Below, piece by piece: positions 17,868 through 27,679 of a stretch of 57,876 nucleotides of DNA; position 1 is the first letter of the stretch, and each line of letters starts with the position of its first letter. The DNA is from Alphaproteobacteria bacterium (lineage in GTDB: Bacteria > Pseudomonadota > Alphaproteobacteria > Caulobacterales > Parvularculaceae): positions 1 to 57,876 of the forward strand of contig JAADIQ010000061.1 of assembly GCA_013151255.1 (NCBI GenBank), written 5' to 3'. The position numbers and the translations under genes were made by a program. The notes under the pieces are model-generated. The model was not told the DNA's origin. It worked only from the letters and a program-made list of their open reading frames with translations, and ran no database searches.

Positions 17868-18736
17868 TAGGCGCTGCTGGCATTCAAAATGTTGCTGAGC
17901 CCCTCGCGATAGGTTGGATATTTCAACTCTATCTCGAGGGCGCTTTTCATGCGCCGGTTTGAAACCCGCTTATTGTCCGCATAAAAACCCATTGCCGCTT
18001 CCGACAATCCGGCGTCTTCAATTTCTGTCAGGGGCGTCGGCTCCACGCTCAGCAACTGGCAGGCGTAAGCGACAACATTTTGTTGCGGCGCCGGTTCGTC
18101 ATCGGCGAAATTATAAACGCCTTGTTGTTCAGGCGCATGCAGGCTTGCGGCAAGGCCGGCGGCGATATCGTCCACATGCATACGGTTGAACACCTGGCCT
18201 GGTTTGTTGATGCGCTTTGCGACGCCATTGCGCACCGCATCCAGCGCTGAGCGGCCCGGCCCGTAAATGCCGGGCAGGCGAAAAATTGCCAGCGGCAGGT
18301 TATGGCGCCGGCAAAACTCCGCCCATGCTTCTTCTGCGACGATGCGCCGGCGCGCCCGCGCCGATGTCGCCTTCAAGGCGCTGTCCTCATCAACCCAGGC
18401 GCCGCCATGGTCGCCGTAAACGCCGTTGGTGGAGAGATAGCCGATCCATTTGAGGCGATCGCGCGTCGCGGCGATGAGCCCTTGCGCTGATAAAAGAGCG
18501 GGACAACCCGCATCGCTCGGCGGCGTTGAAATCAGGATCGCCGTGGCGTCCTCCAGCGCGGCTTCGTCGAGCGCGTCTCCCCGCCAAACCACCGGCGCAA
18601 CGCCGATGGCGCGCATCGCATCGGCTTTTTCCGGCGACATTGTCGTGCCGATAATGCGCCAGCCCTCGCCAGCAAGGCGGGCGGCGAGCGCCTTGGCGGT
18701 GTAGCCAAACCCAAAACAGAACAGCTTCTTATGCAT
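17816..18736 (-). CDS. NAD(P)-binding SDR family oxidoreductase, YeeZ-like
   Basis: An extended-SDR protein of the YeeZ type. The N-terminal Rossmann motif is FGFGYTAKALAARL, followed by LISTPPSDAGCP, the region LSTNGVYGDHGGAWVDEDS, FRLPGIYGPGRSALD and RMHVDDIA. The usual Y-x3-K triad is replaced by YGDHGG, as in the atypical branch of these proteins, so catalytic activity and substrate are uncertain. The 306-residue length is normal. The last 17 codons lie on top of the 3' end of the convergent secreted-protein gene, an unusually deep overlap. Confidence 0.82.
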   Translation of the reverse strand: MHKKLFCFGFGYTAKALAARLAGEGWRIIGTTMSPEKADAMRAIGVAPVVWRGDALDEAALEDATAILISTPPSDAGCPALLSAQGLIAATRDRLKWIGYLSTNGVYGDHGGAWVDEDSALKATSARARRRIVAEEAWAEFCRRHNLPLAIFRLPGIYGPGRSALDAVRNGVAKRINKPGQVFNRMHVDDIAAGLAASLHAPEQQGVYNFADDEPAPQQNVVAYACQLLSVEPTPLTEIEDAGLSEAAMGFYADNKRVSNRRMKSALEIELKYPTYREGLSNILNASSAYQSCGASLSSSAKSDCV

Positions 18737-18790
18737 TGGCCCCGTCCATAAGCAGCAATGTTAGACAAGGCCGGCAAAACGGATTTATCC

Positions 18791-19339
18791 ATGGCCATGG
18801 CCCGGTTGTTTGTCGCTCTTTCCATTCCCGATGCGGTCCGCGAAGCATTGTCAACGCTCCAGAACGGCGTTGATGGCGCGCGCTGGCGTCCGCTTGAAAA
18901 CTTTCACATCACCCTGGCGTTTATCGGCGAGGCGGACCGGCACCAGTTTAACGACGCGATTGATGCGCTCAGCCAGATCGAGGCGCCGGCTTTTGACTTG
19001 GCGCTTGCCGGGGCGGGTGCGTTTGGCGAGCGCAAACCGCGCGCCTTGTGGGCGGGGGTTAAAAACGAGCCCGGCCTTGCGCATTTGCAACACAAAGTCG
19101 AAACGGGGTTGCGCCGCGCCGGATTTGAACTTGAGGCCCGCAAATTCACTCCGCATGTGACGCTCGCTTATTTAAAAGCCGCGCGGCGCGACGACGTCTT
19201 GCGATATTGCGCCGCAAACGAACTATTCTCAGCCGCGCCTTTTTGCGTGCGGGAATTCCACCTTTACTCATCACGCCTTGGCGGCGGCGCGAGCCATTAT
19301 GAGATTGAGGCGAGCTATTCACTTTCATCTTCCAAATGA
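18791..19339 (+). CDS. thpR: RNA 2',3'-cyclic phosphodiesterase
   Basis: A 2H phosphoesterase that opens 2',3'-cyclic phosphates on RNA ends; homologues were first named 2'-5' RNA ligase. Both HxTx signatures are present, HITLAF (residues 38-43) and HVTLAY about 80 residues later, and the N-terminus MARLFVALSIPDAV is typical. ATG18791 or ATG18797 is the likely start; ATG18758 would add a charged leader without family support. The 3' end overlaps the convergent phosphatase gene by 25 bp. The cellular substrate is not known for most bacterial members. Confidence 0.9.
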   Translation: MAMARLFVALSIPDAVREALSTLQNGVDGARWRPLENFHITLAFIGEADRHQFNDAIDALSQIEAPAFDLALAGAGAFGERKPRALWAGVKNEPGLAHLQHKVETGLRRAGFELEARKFTPHVTLAYLKAARRDDVLRYCAANELFSAAPFCVREFHLYSSRLGGGASHYEIEASYSLSSSK

Positions 19340-19779
19340 TCGAGAAATCCCGTCGCGCCCAATTCGATAAGATCAAGCACCCGTTCAAAGCCGCCATCGC
19401 CGCCATAATAAGGGTCTGGCGTCTCGCGCGTTTGGCAATTGGCAAAATCGAGAAACAGCCGGATGTCTGCGCTGCGGTTCGGCGGCGCCAGCTCCATAAG
19501 ATCGGTGTGGTTGGCCAGATCCATGGCGAGGAGATAGTCAAACTCATGAAAGTCGGCGATTTCGACTTTGCGCGCGCGTTGATAGGCAAGGTCATAACCG
19601 CGCTTTGCCGCCGCCTTAATCATCCGCGGATCGGGCGGATCGCCCACATGCCAGGCGCCGGTGCCGGCCGATTCAATATAGACTTTGACGCCGCGCTTGC
19701 GTGCTTTGGCGAGCAACACGCCCTCAGCCGCCGGCGAGCGGCAGATATTGCCAAGGCAAACAAATAATATCCGTTTCAT
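19315..19779 (-). CDS. Low-molecular-weight protein-tyrosine phosphatase
   Basis: A cysteine-dependent phosphatase of 154 residues. The active-site loop is VCLGNICRSPAAEG, with Cys8 as nucleophile and Arg14, and the general acid is Asp122 in PDPYYGG, both at family positions. The frame is open upstream to 20349, but that stretch lies antisense to the DUF1993 gene; ATG19779 begins exactly at the conserved MKRILFVCLGN. Relatives dephosphorylate protein tyrosines, in some species regulating polysaccharide export. No tyrosine kinase gene is nearby, so the partner is unknown. It is divergent from the DUF1993 gene. Confidence 0.95.
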   Translation of the reverse strand: MKRILFVCLGNICRSPAAEGVLLAKARKRGVKVYIESAGTGAWHVGDPPDPRMIKAAAKRGYDLAYQRARKVEIADFHEFDYLLAMDLANHTDLMELAPPNRSADIRLFLDFANCQTRETPDPYYGGDGGFERVLDLIELGATGFLDHLEDESE

Positions 19780-19884
19780 CGCAGTCCCGTATTTGTGAGC
19801 GGCGAGCGTCTTAATAACCCGGAACAGAACGTCTAAGATAGCACCGGGCGTAATCAGACGCCCGCGAAATCGAGGATATTTCGA

Positions 19885-20400
19885 ATGACAATTACGTTGT
19901 CCACTATCGCCAATACCGCCATCGACCAGATGTTTCGCGGTCTTGACGGGGTTCTGGAAAAAGGCGCGGCGGCTGCAAAGGCCAAAGATGTTGAAGAGAG
20001 CGTTTATCTGGGCTGGCGTATGGCGCCGGATATGTTGCCGCTTGTGCGTCAGGTGATGATCGCAACCGAATTTCCCGCCCGCGGCCTGTCGCGTCTTGCC
20101 GGCGCGGAGTTGCCGAGCTTTGCCGACGATGAGGTGACGTTCGCAGAGCTTCGCGCGCGCATTTCGAAGGCGCAGGCCTTTATCAAGGACCTCTCCACCG
20201 AGGCGATTGACGCCGACCCCGACGGTTCGATCACGTTTCCGGCCGGGCCTGACCGGGAAATGACGCTGCCGCGCGGTGCTTTCCTCCAAAATGTTGTTTT
20301 GTCCAACCTCTATTTCCATGTGACGGCGGCCTATATCATCCTGCGCCATCTTGGCGTCGATATCGGCAAGGCCGACTTCCTCGCCGTTCCAAAAGTGTGA
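19885..20400 (+). CDS. DUF1993 domain-containing protein
   Basis: A 171-residue single-domain protein of the DUF1993 family, related in fold to the DinB-like four-helix bundles. Characteristic segments are QMFRGLDGVLEKGAAAAKAK, LGWRMAPDMLPLVRQVMIAT, and the C-terminal NLYFHVTAAYIILRHLGVDI. Its biochemical role is unknown. There is no signal peptide. Its stop codon overlaps the GTG start of the sirtuin gene (GTGTGA), so the two are translationally coupled. Confidence 0.9.
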   Translation: MTITLSTIANTAIDQMFRGLDGVLEKGAAAAKAKDVEESVYLGWRMAPDMLPLVRQVMIATEFPARGLSRLAGAELPSFADDEVTFAELRARISKAQAFIKDLSTEAIDADPDGSITFPAGPDREMTLPRGAFLQNVVLSNLYFHVTAAYIILRHLGVDIGKADFLAVPKV

Positions 20401-21113
20401 CGGCGCGCCCGCACAACATTGTTATCCTCACCGGGTCCGGCATATCGGCGGAATCCGGGGTTGCGACGTTTCGCGACAAAGACGGCGTGTGGGCGAAATA
20501 TGACTACCGGGAGGTGGCGACGCCGGAAGGCTTCGCCGCCGACCCGGCGTTGGTGCATCGTTTCTACAATGACCGCCGGCGCGGGCTGTCGTCGGTTGCG
20601 CCGAACGCGGCTCATTTCGCGCTTGGCGAGTTGGAGGCGGGCGTTGTCGCGCGCGGCGGCGCCGTGACGCTCATTACCCAGAATGTTGACGACCTTCACG
20701 AGCGGGCGGGTTCGAAAAACCTTCTGCACATGCATGGCGAGATTTCCAAGTCGCAATGCGCCGCCTGCGGCGATATCCGCGAATGCGGCGACGACTTGAG
20801 CGTGGCGCTGGCGTGCCCGGTTTGCGAACGCGCGGGGGCGTTGCGTCCCTATGTGGTGTGGTTCGGAGAGATGCCGCGCTTTATGGACGAGGCGCTGGAC
20901 GCGATCGCGTCGGCGGATTTGTTCGTCTCGATTGGCACATCGGGCTCGGTCTATCCGGCCGCCGGATTTGTCTCCGATGCGCGCCGCGCCGGCGCGCCGG
21001 CTATGGAGCTCAACCTCGAGCCTTCTGAGAACGCGCATCTCTTCACCGATAGCCGTTATGGCCCGGCGACAAAGATTGTCCCCGCATGGGTGCGCGAGTT
21101 GCTCGGGGGCTAA
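20397..21113 (+). CDS. cobB: NAD-dependent sirtuin deacylase
   Basis: Removes acyl groups from protein lysines using NAD, yielding nicotinamide and O-acyl-ADP-ribose. The 238-residue protein has the NAD-binding GSGISAESGVATFRD, the TQNVDDLHERAG motif, catalytic His113 (HMHGE), and four zinc cysteines at 121, 124, 140 and 143. Tyr57-x-x-Arg60 (RFYNDRR) matches the Sirt5/CobB class III pair that accepts succinyl and malonyl lysine, so desuccinylation as well as deacetylation is likely. GTG20397 overlaps the stop of the DUF1993 gene, marking a two-gene operon. Confidence 0.93.
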   Translation: MTARPHNIVILTGSGISAESGVATFRDKDGVWAKYDYREVATPEGFAADPALVHRFYNDRRRGLSSVAPNAAHFALGELEAGVVARGGAVTLITQNVDDLHERAGSKNLLHMHGEISKSQCAACGDIRECGDDLSVALACPVCERAGALRPYVVWFGEMPRFMDEALDAIASADLFVSIGTSGSVYPAAGFVSDARRAGAPAMELNLEPSENAHLFTDSRYGPATKIVPAWVRELLGG

Positions 21114-21353
21114 CCTAGGGTGCGCGCATTGAATATGTTTTCTGCATGGCCTCAAAACTGTCTCCTCAAATTTCACTCAGCGCATAATAAGGCCGCCGAA
21201 AGCCGTGAGGATAACTTTTCACCGAATATAGGTTTTATGGCCAACTACCCTCCTAGGGTTGTAAAATTGCGGAATCGATTCGTGCGCTGGTTGTGCGCAT
21301 ATGAGGGTTTTGCAGGGTTTCTTTTGGCCGGCGCGCGTTACGGTTTTACCGCC

Positions 21354-22442
21354 TCACGCCCAAACCAGCTTGTGGTTTTCGCGTTTTACGCGCGCGGGGA
21401 TGTTGAGGTCGGCGAGCTGCTCGCCGCCGATGGATTGAAGTAAGCTGAGCGCCGCACTGCGCGCGTCTCCCTCAAGCGAGGCAAAATAATCCGTCGCGCG
21501 TTGCAGCATCCATTGCGTATAGGGCAGGACAATGCGCTGGGCGGTTTTGTCTTCAACTGTAAAGGGCTGCATGCCGATGACGCGGGGAATATCCGTATCC
21601 GGATTAGCTTGTTTCCAGTTTCCAAGTTGTTCGACTAGGTTGACCAGACACGGGCCTTGCTCGCGCATCATCCGGCGCAGCACCGGCAGCAGCGTTTCAG
21701 GAATTTCATCACCGGTGAGGAACGCGCCGCCGTTCGGCTCCGGCGGCGACTGCATGCGCGCCACCCAGTTGGCGACTTCCGGCGCGCGCGATTTCATCAG
21801 ATTGCCGGATGCGGGATCGCGATAAAGATGCGCATAGAGCGGGCCGATCAGCCCGAAGTCGCCAATCGATGGCCGCGAGCCGAACAGATAGGGGTGAACG
21901 GAAAAATGCGCGTTTAATTCATCGAGCAACGCCTCATAGGACGCCTCAATTGCGGGCGCCATTTCCGGCGTCGCGCCAAGAAGCCCAACCACGCCCTGGA
22001 ATTTTTCGGCCGCCTTTTTGCCGGCCTCAAATTGTGCGTCGCCGGCAAGCTCCGGGGCGGTGATTTTGCCGAACTCGCTATAGGCGAAGTCGCGATTATG
22101 CGCCCAACGATAATGCATCGCCGGGATCACCAGCCATTCATCGCCGAACAGTTCCAGCAAATGCGCCGCCAGCCGCTGCTTCGGGCCAGGCGGAACAACA
22201 GACGGCTCGGGCTCCAGCGTTTCGAAATGATCAATGATTTCGCTGGTGTCCTGGATCGCTTCATCGTCCGGCGTAATCAACAACGGGATCATCGCATAAC
22301 CAATGCGTGGGATGATGGTGGAGGTGTAAACATCGCGCGTCGCCAGACGCTCTTCGTAGTCCACGCCCTTCCAGTTGAGATAGGCCCGCGCCTTGCCGGT
22401 GAAATAGGAAAGCTGGCCGCCATAAAGAATGTGTTTCGTCAT
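21354..22442 (-). CDS. Glutathione S-transferase-like protein with extended C-terminus
   Basis: The first 80 residues form a thioredoxin-like GST N-domain (LYGGQLSYFTGKARAYLNWK, then DTSEIIDHFE). A helical GST C-domain follows, with PYLFGSRPSIGDFGLIGPLY near residues 185-205. At 362 residues it is about 150 longer than typical GSTs; the extra part (about 220-362, ETLLPVLRRMMREQGP and HKLVWA) is a recognisable addition in an alphaproteobacterial subgroup. Glutathione use is likely, but the substrate is unknown. ATG22442 starts at MTKHILYGG. It lies 125 bp downstream of secA on the same strand. The 240-bp gap 21114-21353 holds no convincing gene or hairpin. Confidence 0.85.
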   Translation of the reverse strand: MTKHILYGGQLSYFTGKARAYLNWKGVDYEERLATRDVYTSTIIPRIGYAMIPLLITPDDEAIQDTSEIIDHFETLEPEPSVVPPGPKQRLAAHLLELFGDEWLVIPAMHYRWAHNRDFAYSEFGKITAPELAGDAQFEAGKKAAEKFQGVVGLLGATPEMAPAIEASYEALLDELNAHFSVHPYLFGSRPSIGDFGLIGPLYAHLYRDPASGNLMKSRAPEVANWVARMQSPPEPNGGAFLTGDEIPETLLPVLRRMMREQGPCLVNLVEQLGNWKQANPDTDIPRVIGMQPFTVEDKTAQRIVLPYTQWMLQRATDYFASLEGDARSAALSLLQSIGGEQLADLNIPARVKRENHKLVWA

Positions 22443-22567
22443 TGGTCGATCCTGCTGCTGCATGGGCGCAGGCTGATCGCGCTACCAGGCGAAGTCAATA
22501 AACCGGCGCAGCAGGGGCACGATGCACTTCCCGTTTCGTCGTTCCGAAAGACTGCTTCAAGCAGAAA

Positions 22568-25474
22568 TCAAAGCGCGCCGTGGCACTGTTTGAATTTTTT
22601 ACCCGAACCGCACGGGCAGGGGGCGTTGCGCGGCACGCGGCCCCAGGTTTCCGGATTTCCGGGGTCGACTTGCGCGGCGCGGGTGCGTCCGGTCAGGGTG
22701 CCGATGCCGGCGGAGGCGCCGCGTTGGCGCCGGCGCGCGGCTTCTTCGGGCGCCATTTCATTTTCGCCGGTAAGCGGGTCGGCATGGGTTTCCGTCATCG
22801 GAATATTCGGGCGCTGTGGCACATCTTGCTCGGGCCCGCGCAGCTGCACATTCATCAACATCCGCGTCACGTCGCGGCGCAGGCCGTCGATCAGCGCCTC
22901 AAAAAGCCCGAAGGCTTCGGTTTTGAATTCATTGACCGGGTCGCGCTGGCCGTGGCCGCGCAGCCAGATCACCGAGCGCAAATGGTCGAGCGTTTGCAAA
23001 TGCTCGCGCCAGTTGGTGTCGAGATTTAACAGGAGAATGCGTTTTTCAATATTGCGAACGAAGGTCTCCGGGTCGGCGTCGCCCATCTCCTGGGCGGTGT
23101 TTTTCATCGCCGCAGTGCGCGAGGCATAAAGCGCATCAATATCTTTGATCAGGCGCTCGGTGATTTCGGTATCGTCTACGCCTTCTTCCTTGGCCCATTT
23201 ATCAACGGAAAAATCACGCCCGAAAATAGCTTTGAGCTCATCTTTCAGGCCGCTGACATCCCAGCGTTCCGCATAGGACTTCGCCGGAATATGCGTTGCG
23301 ACCAGATCATCGACCAGCTGCGCGCGCATATCACCGATAATCTCTTCAACGGATGCAGCGGACATGAACTCGATGCGCTGTTCAAAAATCGCCTTGCGTT
23401 GGTCGTTGATGACGTCGTCAAATTTGAGGACGTTTTTGCGCATGTCGAAATTGCGTTGCTCGACTTTTTTCTGCGCCGTCTCAACCGCTTTAGTGAACCA
23501 TGGGTGCTCAATCGATTCATCGGGCTGAATGCCGAAGCGCTTGAGCATTTTCTCCATGCCGCCGCCGAAGATGCGCATCAGGTCGTCTTCAAGCGAGAGG
23601 AAAAACTTGGTGGTGCCAGGATCGCCCTGACGGCCGGAGCGGCCGCGCAGCTGGTTGTCGATGCGCCGGCTTTCATGGCGCTCTGTGGCCAGCACAAACA
23701 GACCGCCGGCGTCGATGGCTTTTTTCTTGGCCTCGGCGACCCTGGCTTCAATCTCGGCGCGTTTGCGCTTGATGGTGTCCTCGTCGTCGCCTTCTTCTAG
23801 GTCATCGAGGATTTCTTTGTCGACCGAACCGCCGAGTTGGATGTCGGTGCCGCGCCCGGCCATGTTGGTGGCGATGGTCACCACGCCCGGTATGCCGCCC
23901 TTGGCGACAATATCGGCCTCCTGCTCGTGATAGCGCGCATTGAGGACATTGTGGGGGATTGGCGTTTTTGATTGCGCAAGCTCGGCAATATGTTTGGCGC
24001 GATCTTCCAGCTCTTTTTTAAGATCGGCTTCTTTGTCTTTCAGTTCCGATGCGCGCTCGCGCAAATTTGCGGCCAGTTCCTTGAAATATTTCTTGTCACT
24101 CAACAGGCTTGCGAGCATCTCAGACTTTTCAATGGAAACCGTGCCCGCCAACACCGGTTGGCCGCGCTTATAGCAATCGGCGATTTGCAACACGATGGCT
24201 TTGTTTTTTTCCGCCGCCGTCATGTAAAGCTCATCGTCCATGTCTTCGCGGTCAACCGGCTTGTTGGTCGGAATTTCAAAGACGTTGAGTTTATAGATGT
24301 CGGCGAATTCAGCTTCTTCCGTCAGCGCGGTGCCGGTCATGCCGGCGAGCTTTTCGTAGAGCCGGAAATAATTCTGGAATGTAATCGATGCGAGCGTCTG
24401 GTTTTCCGGTTGGATTTGCGCTTTTTCTTTGGCCTCAACGGCCTGATGCAGCCCGTCCGACCAACGCCGGCCTTCCATCATCCGGCCGGTAAACTCGTCG
24501 ATGATGACGACTTTGTCGCCGCGCACGATGTAGTCCTTGTCGCGCTGGAAAATCTTGTGCGCCTTTAGCGCCTGATTGACGTGATGGACGATGGAGATGT
24601 TGGCTGAGTCATAAAGGCTGTCGCCTTCGAGCATGCCCGCCGCCGACAACAACTTTTCGATATTCTCGTTGCCGCCTTCGGTGAGGGTGACGGAGCGCGC
24701 CTTCTCGTCGATTTCATAATCTTCGTCGGCGTCAAGCTGCGACATGAAACCGTCGATGGTCATGTAAAGTTCCGACTTGTCGTCGGTCGGCCCGGAGATG
24801 ATCAGCGGCGTTCTTGCTTCGTCGATAAGGATGGAATCGACCTCATCGACAATCGCATAGTGATGGCCGCGCTGGACCATCTCCTCGAGCGACGCCTTCA
24901 TATTGTCGCGCAGATAATCGAAGCCGTATTCGTTGTTGGTGCCGTAGGTGATGTCGGCGGCGTAGGCCTCGCGGCGCTCATTGTCGTCTATGCCGTGGAC
25001 GACGCAGCCGACTTTCATGCCGAGCCGCTCATAAACCCGGCCCATCCACTCCGCATCGCGGCTGGCGAGGTAATCGTTAACGGTGACCACATGGACGCCG
25101 CGCCCGGTGAGCGCATTGAGGTAGACCGGCAGCGTCGCAACCAGGGTTTTACCCTCGCCGGTCTTCATTTCGGCGATATCGCCCTGGTGCAGGACCATCC
25201 CGCCGACCATCTGAACGTCGTAATGGCGCTGGCCAAGGGCGCGTTTTGCCGCCTCGCGCACGGTCGCAAACGCCTCCTCGAGCAGATTATCGAGGCTCTC
25301 GCCATCTTTATGGCGTTGTTTTAACGTTTCTGTTTGTTGGATGAGTCCATCATCGCTGAGTTTGGAGAGCGTGTCTTCGAACCCATTGATCGCCTCCACC
25401 CGCCGCCATAAGGGCTTAAGGCGGCGATCATTGGAGGAGCCGAAGATTTTTTGCGCGATTGCGAGCAACGCCAT
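22568..25474 (-). CDS. secA: Preprotein translocase subunit SecA
   Basis: The ATPase motor that drives unfolded precursor proteins through SecYEG. From ATG25474 it has 968 residues and begins with the canonical [17 protein letters not shown]; the frame upstream to 25606 is not conserved. Walker A is MKTGEGKT (103-110) and the DEAD-type box is [16 protein letters not shown]. The second RecA-like domain contains [13 protein letters not shown] and [18 protein letters not shown]. The C-terminal SEC-C zinc knuckle, [14 protein letters not shown], binds SecB. The gene is divergent from the PPIase gene. Confidence 0.97.
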   Translation of the reverse strand: MALLAIAQKIFGSSNDRRLKPLWRRVEAINGFEDTLSKLSDDGLIQQTETLKQRHKDGESLDNLLEEAFATVREAAKRALGQRHYDVQMVGGMVLHQGDIAEMKTGEGKTLVATLPVYLNALTGRGVHVVTVNDYLASRDAEWMGRVYERLGMKVGCVVHGIDDNERREAYAADITYGTNNEYGFDYLRDNMKASLEEMVQRGHHYAIVDEVDSILIDEARTPLIISGPTDDKSELYMTIDGFMSQLDADEDYEIDEKARSVTLTEGGNENIEKLLSAAGMLEGDSLYDSANISIVHHVNQALKAHKIFQRDKDYIVRGDKVVIIDEFTGRMMEGRRWSDGLHQAVEAKEKAQIQPENQTLASITFQNYFRLYEKLAGMTGTALTEEAEFADIYKLNVFEIPTNKPVDREDMDDELYMTAAEKNKAIVLQIADCYKRGQPVLAGTVSIEKSEMLASLLSDKKYFKELAANLRERASELKDKEADLKKELEDRAKHIAELAQSKTPIPHNVLNARYHEQEADIVAKGGIPGVVTIATNMAGRGTDIQLGGSVDKEILDDLEEGDDEDTIKRKRAEIEARVAEAKKKAIDAGGLFVLATERHESRRIDNQLRGRSGRQGDPGTTKFFLSLEDDLMRIFGGGMEKMLKRFGIQPDESIEHPWFTKAVETAQKKVEQRNFDMRKNVLKFDDVINDQRKAIFEQRIEFMSAASVEEIIGDMRAQLVDDLVATHIPAKSYAERWDVSGLKDELKAIFGRDFSVDKWAKEEGVDDTEITERLIKDIDALYASRTAAMKNTAQEMGDADPETFVRNIEKRILLLNLDTNWREHLQTLDHLRSVIWLRGHGQRDPVNEFKTEAFGLFEALIDGLRRDVTRMLMNVQLRGPEQDVPQRPNIPMTETHADPLTGENEMAPEEAARRRQRGASAGIGTLTGRTRAAQVDPGNPETWGRVPRNAPCPCGSGKKFKQCHGAL

Positions 25475-25643
25475 GAGCGGAAGGCCTTTAAGAACCGATG
25501 AAGCAGGCAGCAGGGCCTTTGTGGTACAATGGCGCGAGCACTCCCCTTCATCGGCCGGATTGAAAATAGAGACAAGGGGTTGCGGGACAGATAGTAAGCG
25601 CGCCATGCCCTGTCAACGAAGCCAAAGATCACGTTAGAGAGCG

Positions 25644-26879
25644 ATGCAGACCCCAGACGGCAGAGATTTTAACCAGGCCAATGCGCCAAAACCCCTTGGC
25701 GCAGCGGCGCGCGCGCTGGCCGGCGCGGCGATGGTGTTTCTGCGCGCCATCGCCAAGCTGTGGCTGACCACCTGGCGGCTGGCGGCGGCGCTGGATTCAG
25801 CGCTGTGGCGGGCGATCAAGCTGATCGTGCGCAAGACCATAAACGGGCTCGCCTATGCCGGCCTGCTCGGCGCCAGGGCGTTTGGCAGCTTGTTGTTGTG
25901 GCTGCCGACCCGCACGGGCCGCGCCTATAGCGCAGCGTCAGGCGTCTTTCTGATTGTGGCTGGGTTGTGGATCGCCGACGAGCTGCGCGCAGGCCCGCGG
26001 GTGGACGATAGCGGCCAGTTGATCCTGCAAGCGCCGCTTGACGAGGAAGACCCGATCCTCGCCCGGATTGAGGGGCGCTATGTGCACCTTTCTGAAATCG
26101 AAGCGGCGGCGCGCGCCAGCGGGGTGCTGCGCGCCAGTGATATCCTGACGCCGCAAATCGCCTTCCGGCGCGGCCTGGTTGAATCTTATGTTGAACAGCG
26201 GTTGCTGGCCCGCGCCGCACTTGAGGATGGGCTGCAACGCTCGCCCTCGGTATTGCGGCGCATTAATGCGGCGCGCGACCGGGTGCTGGCGGCCTCATTC
26301 ATGGATTCGCGCCTGCGCGAGCAGGTGACGCCAAAAACTGTGGAGCAGTTCTACAATGCCCAGCGTGATGTGACGGTGCTCGGCGACGAGGTGCGCGCGC
26401 GCCATATTTTGGTGGCGACCAAAGAAGAAGCTGATGCGGTTGTCGAGGTGCTGGCCGGCGGGGCCGATTTTGGCGTCTTGGCGCGCGAGCTGTCCCAAGA
26501 CCGCGCGACGGCGCCGCTTGGCGGTGAGATCGGCTGGTTTACCCGCTCGATCATGACGCGGATATTTTCCAATGTCGCTTTCGCGACGACGCCCGGCGAG
26601 GTGGCGGCGCCATTTGAAACCGAATTTGGCTGGCACATTATGGAAGTGCTGGAGCGGCGCTCGACAAAGGCTGTGCCTTACAAGGAAGTGCGCGGCGAGG
26701 TTGAAGAGTTTCTGCGGCTTTATACGATTGATGAAACGCTTGCGGCGCTGGCGAAGGAAAGCCAGGTTGTGTATTTCCGCCCGCCCGAAGACGAGAGGGA
26801 GCCGGATCTGTCATCGCCGGAACTAGACGCCTCCGGGTTTTATGAAGCCGAGCCGGCTGGCGACGACACCCTCAATTAA
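25644..26879 (+). CDS. Membrane-anchored parvulin-type peptidylprolyl isomerase
   Basis: A 411-residue PpiC-domain protein that should help fold secreted proteins in the periplasm. The N-terminal 115 residues are basic and amphipathic, with hydrophobic segments LAYAGLLGARAFGSLLLWL and AASGVFLIVAGLWIADEL; the latter is the likely anchor. A SurA-like helical region follows (about 140-245), then the parvulin domain (about 250-345) with RARHILVATKEEADAV and GGEIGWFTRS, ending in TEFGWHIMEVLERR. It is divergent from secA, a pairing that makes functional sense. In some relatives argJ lies between this gene and mutT, but it is absent here. Confidence 0.85.
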   Translation: MQTPDGRDFNQANAPKPLGAAARALAGAAMVFLRAIAKLWLTTWRLAAALDSALWRAIKLIVRKTINGLAYAGLLGARAFGSLLLWLPTRTGRAYSAASGVFLIVAGLWIADELRAGPRVDDSGQLILQAPLDEEDPILARIEGRYVHLSEIEAAARASGVLRASDILTPQIAFRRGLVESYVEQRLLARAALEDGLQRSPSVLRRINAARDRVLAASFMDSRLREQVTPKTVEQFYNAQRDVTVLGDEVRARHILVATKEEADAVVEVLAGGADFGVLARELSQDRATAPLGGEIGWFTRSIMTRIFSNVAFATTPGEVAAPFETEFGWHIMEVLERRSTKAVPYKEVRGEVEEFLRLYTIDETLAALAKESQVVYFRPPEDEREPDLSSPELDASGFYEAEPAGDDTLN

Positions 26880-27071
26880 GGCGTGGCGCGCCTTATTTCG
26901 CTCACGGCGCTCCGTCTTCTAAAACTTTACCTGCATCCGGCGGGCCCGGAAATTCCCCTTGAATGTGGGGCAGGCGTTGTGGTTTGCCAATTTTACCAGC
27001 AAATTGAATCAAATTGTAACGATGGCCGAAAGCTTGTGATAATCCGGGCCGCTTAGCATTAAGGCGAAATT

Positions 27072-27473
27072 GTGGCGAAACTATTGTTGGTTGCGGCATG
27101 TGCGCTGGTGGATCGGGATGGACGGGTCCTCCTGGCGCGAAGACCGGAAGGGCGGCCCCTGGCGGGGTTGTGGGAATTTCCGGGCGGGAAATTGAACGAC
27201 GGAGAAACGCCGGAGGCGGCGCTGATCCGGGAACTGCGGGAAGAACTGGGCGTTGACACCGACGCGTCATGCCTGGCGCCAATTGCTTTTGCGTCATACG
27301 ATTCAGGGGACTTTCACCTTTTGATGCCTTTATTCGTATGCAGAAAATGGTCCGGGCAAGCAAAGCCCCGTGAGCATCAGGAGTTACGATGGGTCAAGCC
27401 GAGCGAACTTTTGAACTACGAGATGCCGCAGGCCGACAGGCCTCTGGCCGCGCAGCTAAGGGATTTTTTATGA
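27072..27473 (+). CDS. mutT: NUDIX hydrolase, MutT-type (8-oxo-dGTP diphosphatase)
   Basis: A 133-residue NUDIX protein that probably removes 8-oxo-dGTP from the nucleotide pool. The NUDIX box is complete: GGKLNDGETPEAALIRELRE followed by ELGV. The N-terminus LLLVAACALVDRDGRVLLAR and the substrate-contact stretch PLAGLWEFPGGK are typical of MutT. The start is GTG27072; no in-frame ATG precedes the homology. The final codons overlap the ATG of the Flp pilin gene (ATGA). Confidence 0.92.
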   Translation: MAKLLLVAACALVDRDGRVLLARRPEGRPLAGLWEFPGGKLNDGETPEAALIRELREELGVDTDASCLAPIAFASYDSGDFHLLMPLFVCRKWSGQAKPREHQELRWVKPSELLNYEMPQADRPLAAQLRDFL

Positions 27474-27679
27474 CCTTTATGATCGAAAAACTGAGCGCCC
27501 TGCCGGAGCGCGCATCAAACATGGTTGCGGATTTTCACGACGATGAAAACGGCTCCACGGCGATAGAATATTCTCTGATTGTCGGGCTGATATTTTTGGT
27601 GATTGTCGCGGCTGTCACAAGCTTTGCAAACACCACCAGCGATATGTATGGCGATATTTCGAGCGGTCTGGGGAATTAA
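27470..27679 (+). CDS. Flp family type IVb pilin (orphan)
   Basis: A 69-residue prepilin. After a 30-residue charged leader come the cleavage and assembly signature ENGSTAIEYSLIVGLIF and the hydrophobic pilin helix. Cleavage is expected after Gly, leaving Ser at the new N-terminus and the conserved Glu five residues on. Flp pilins are assembled by the Tad machinery for surface attachment. No tad, cpa or prepilin peptidase gene is in the window, so they must lie elsewhere if they exist. ATG27470 overlaps the mutT stop, and ATG27479 is an alternative. The stop directly abuts the convergent methyltransferase stop. Confidence 0.9.
   Translation: MTFMIEKLSALPERASNMVADFHDDENGSTAIEYSLIVGLIFLVIVAAVTSFANTTSDMYGDISSGLGN

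Noticed and set aside
19780..20349. N-terminal extension of the tyrosine phosphatase frame
   Set aside because: It lies antisense to the DUF1993 gene, and the family fold starts precisely at ATG19779.
20331..21176. 281-codon minus-strand frame opposite the sirtuin gene
   Set aside because: The plus strand encodes a complete sirtuin; the antisense peptide is Arg/His-rich with no family features.
21120..21443. 107-codon plus-strand ORF after the sirtuin gene
   Set aside because: It has a poor ribosome-binding site and no recognisable features, and its 3' third is antisense to the GST-like gene.
22032..23129. 365-codon plus-strand frame across the GST-secA junction
   Set aside because: It runs antisense to both the GST N-terminus and the SecA C-terminus, which are well conserved.
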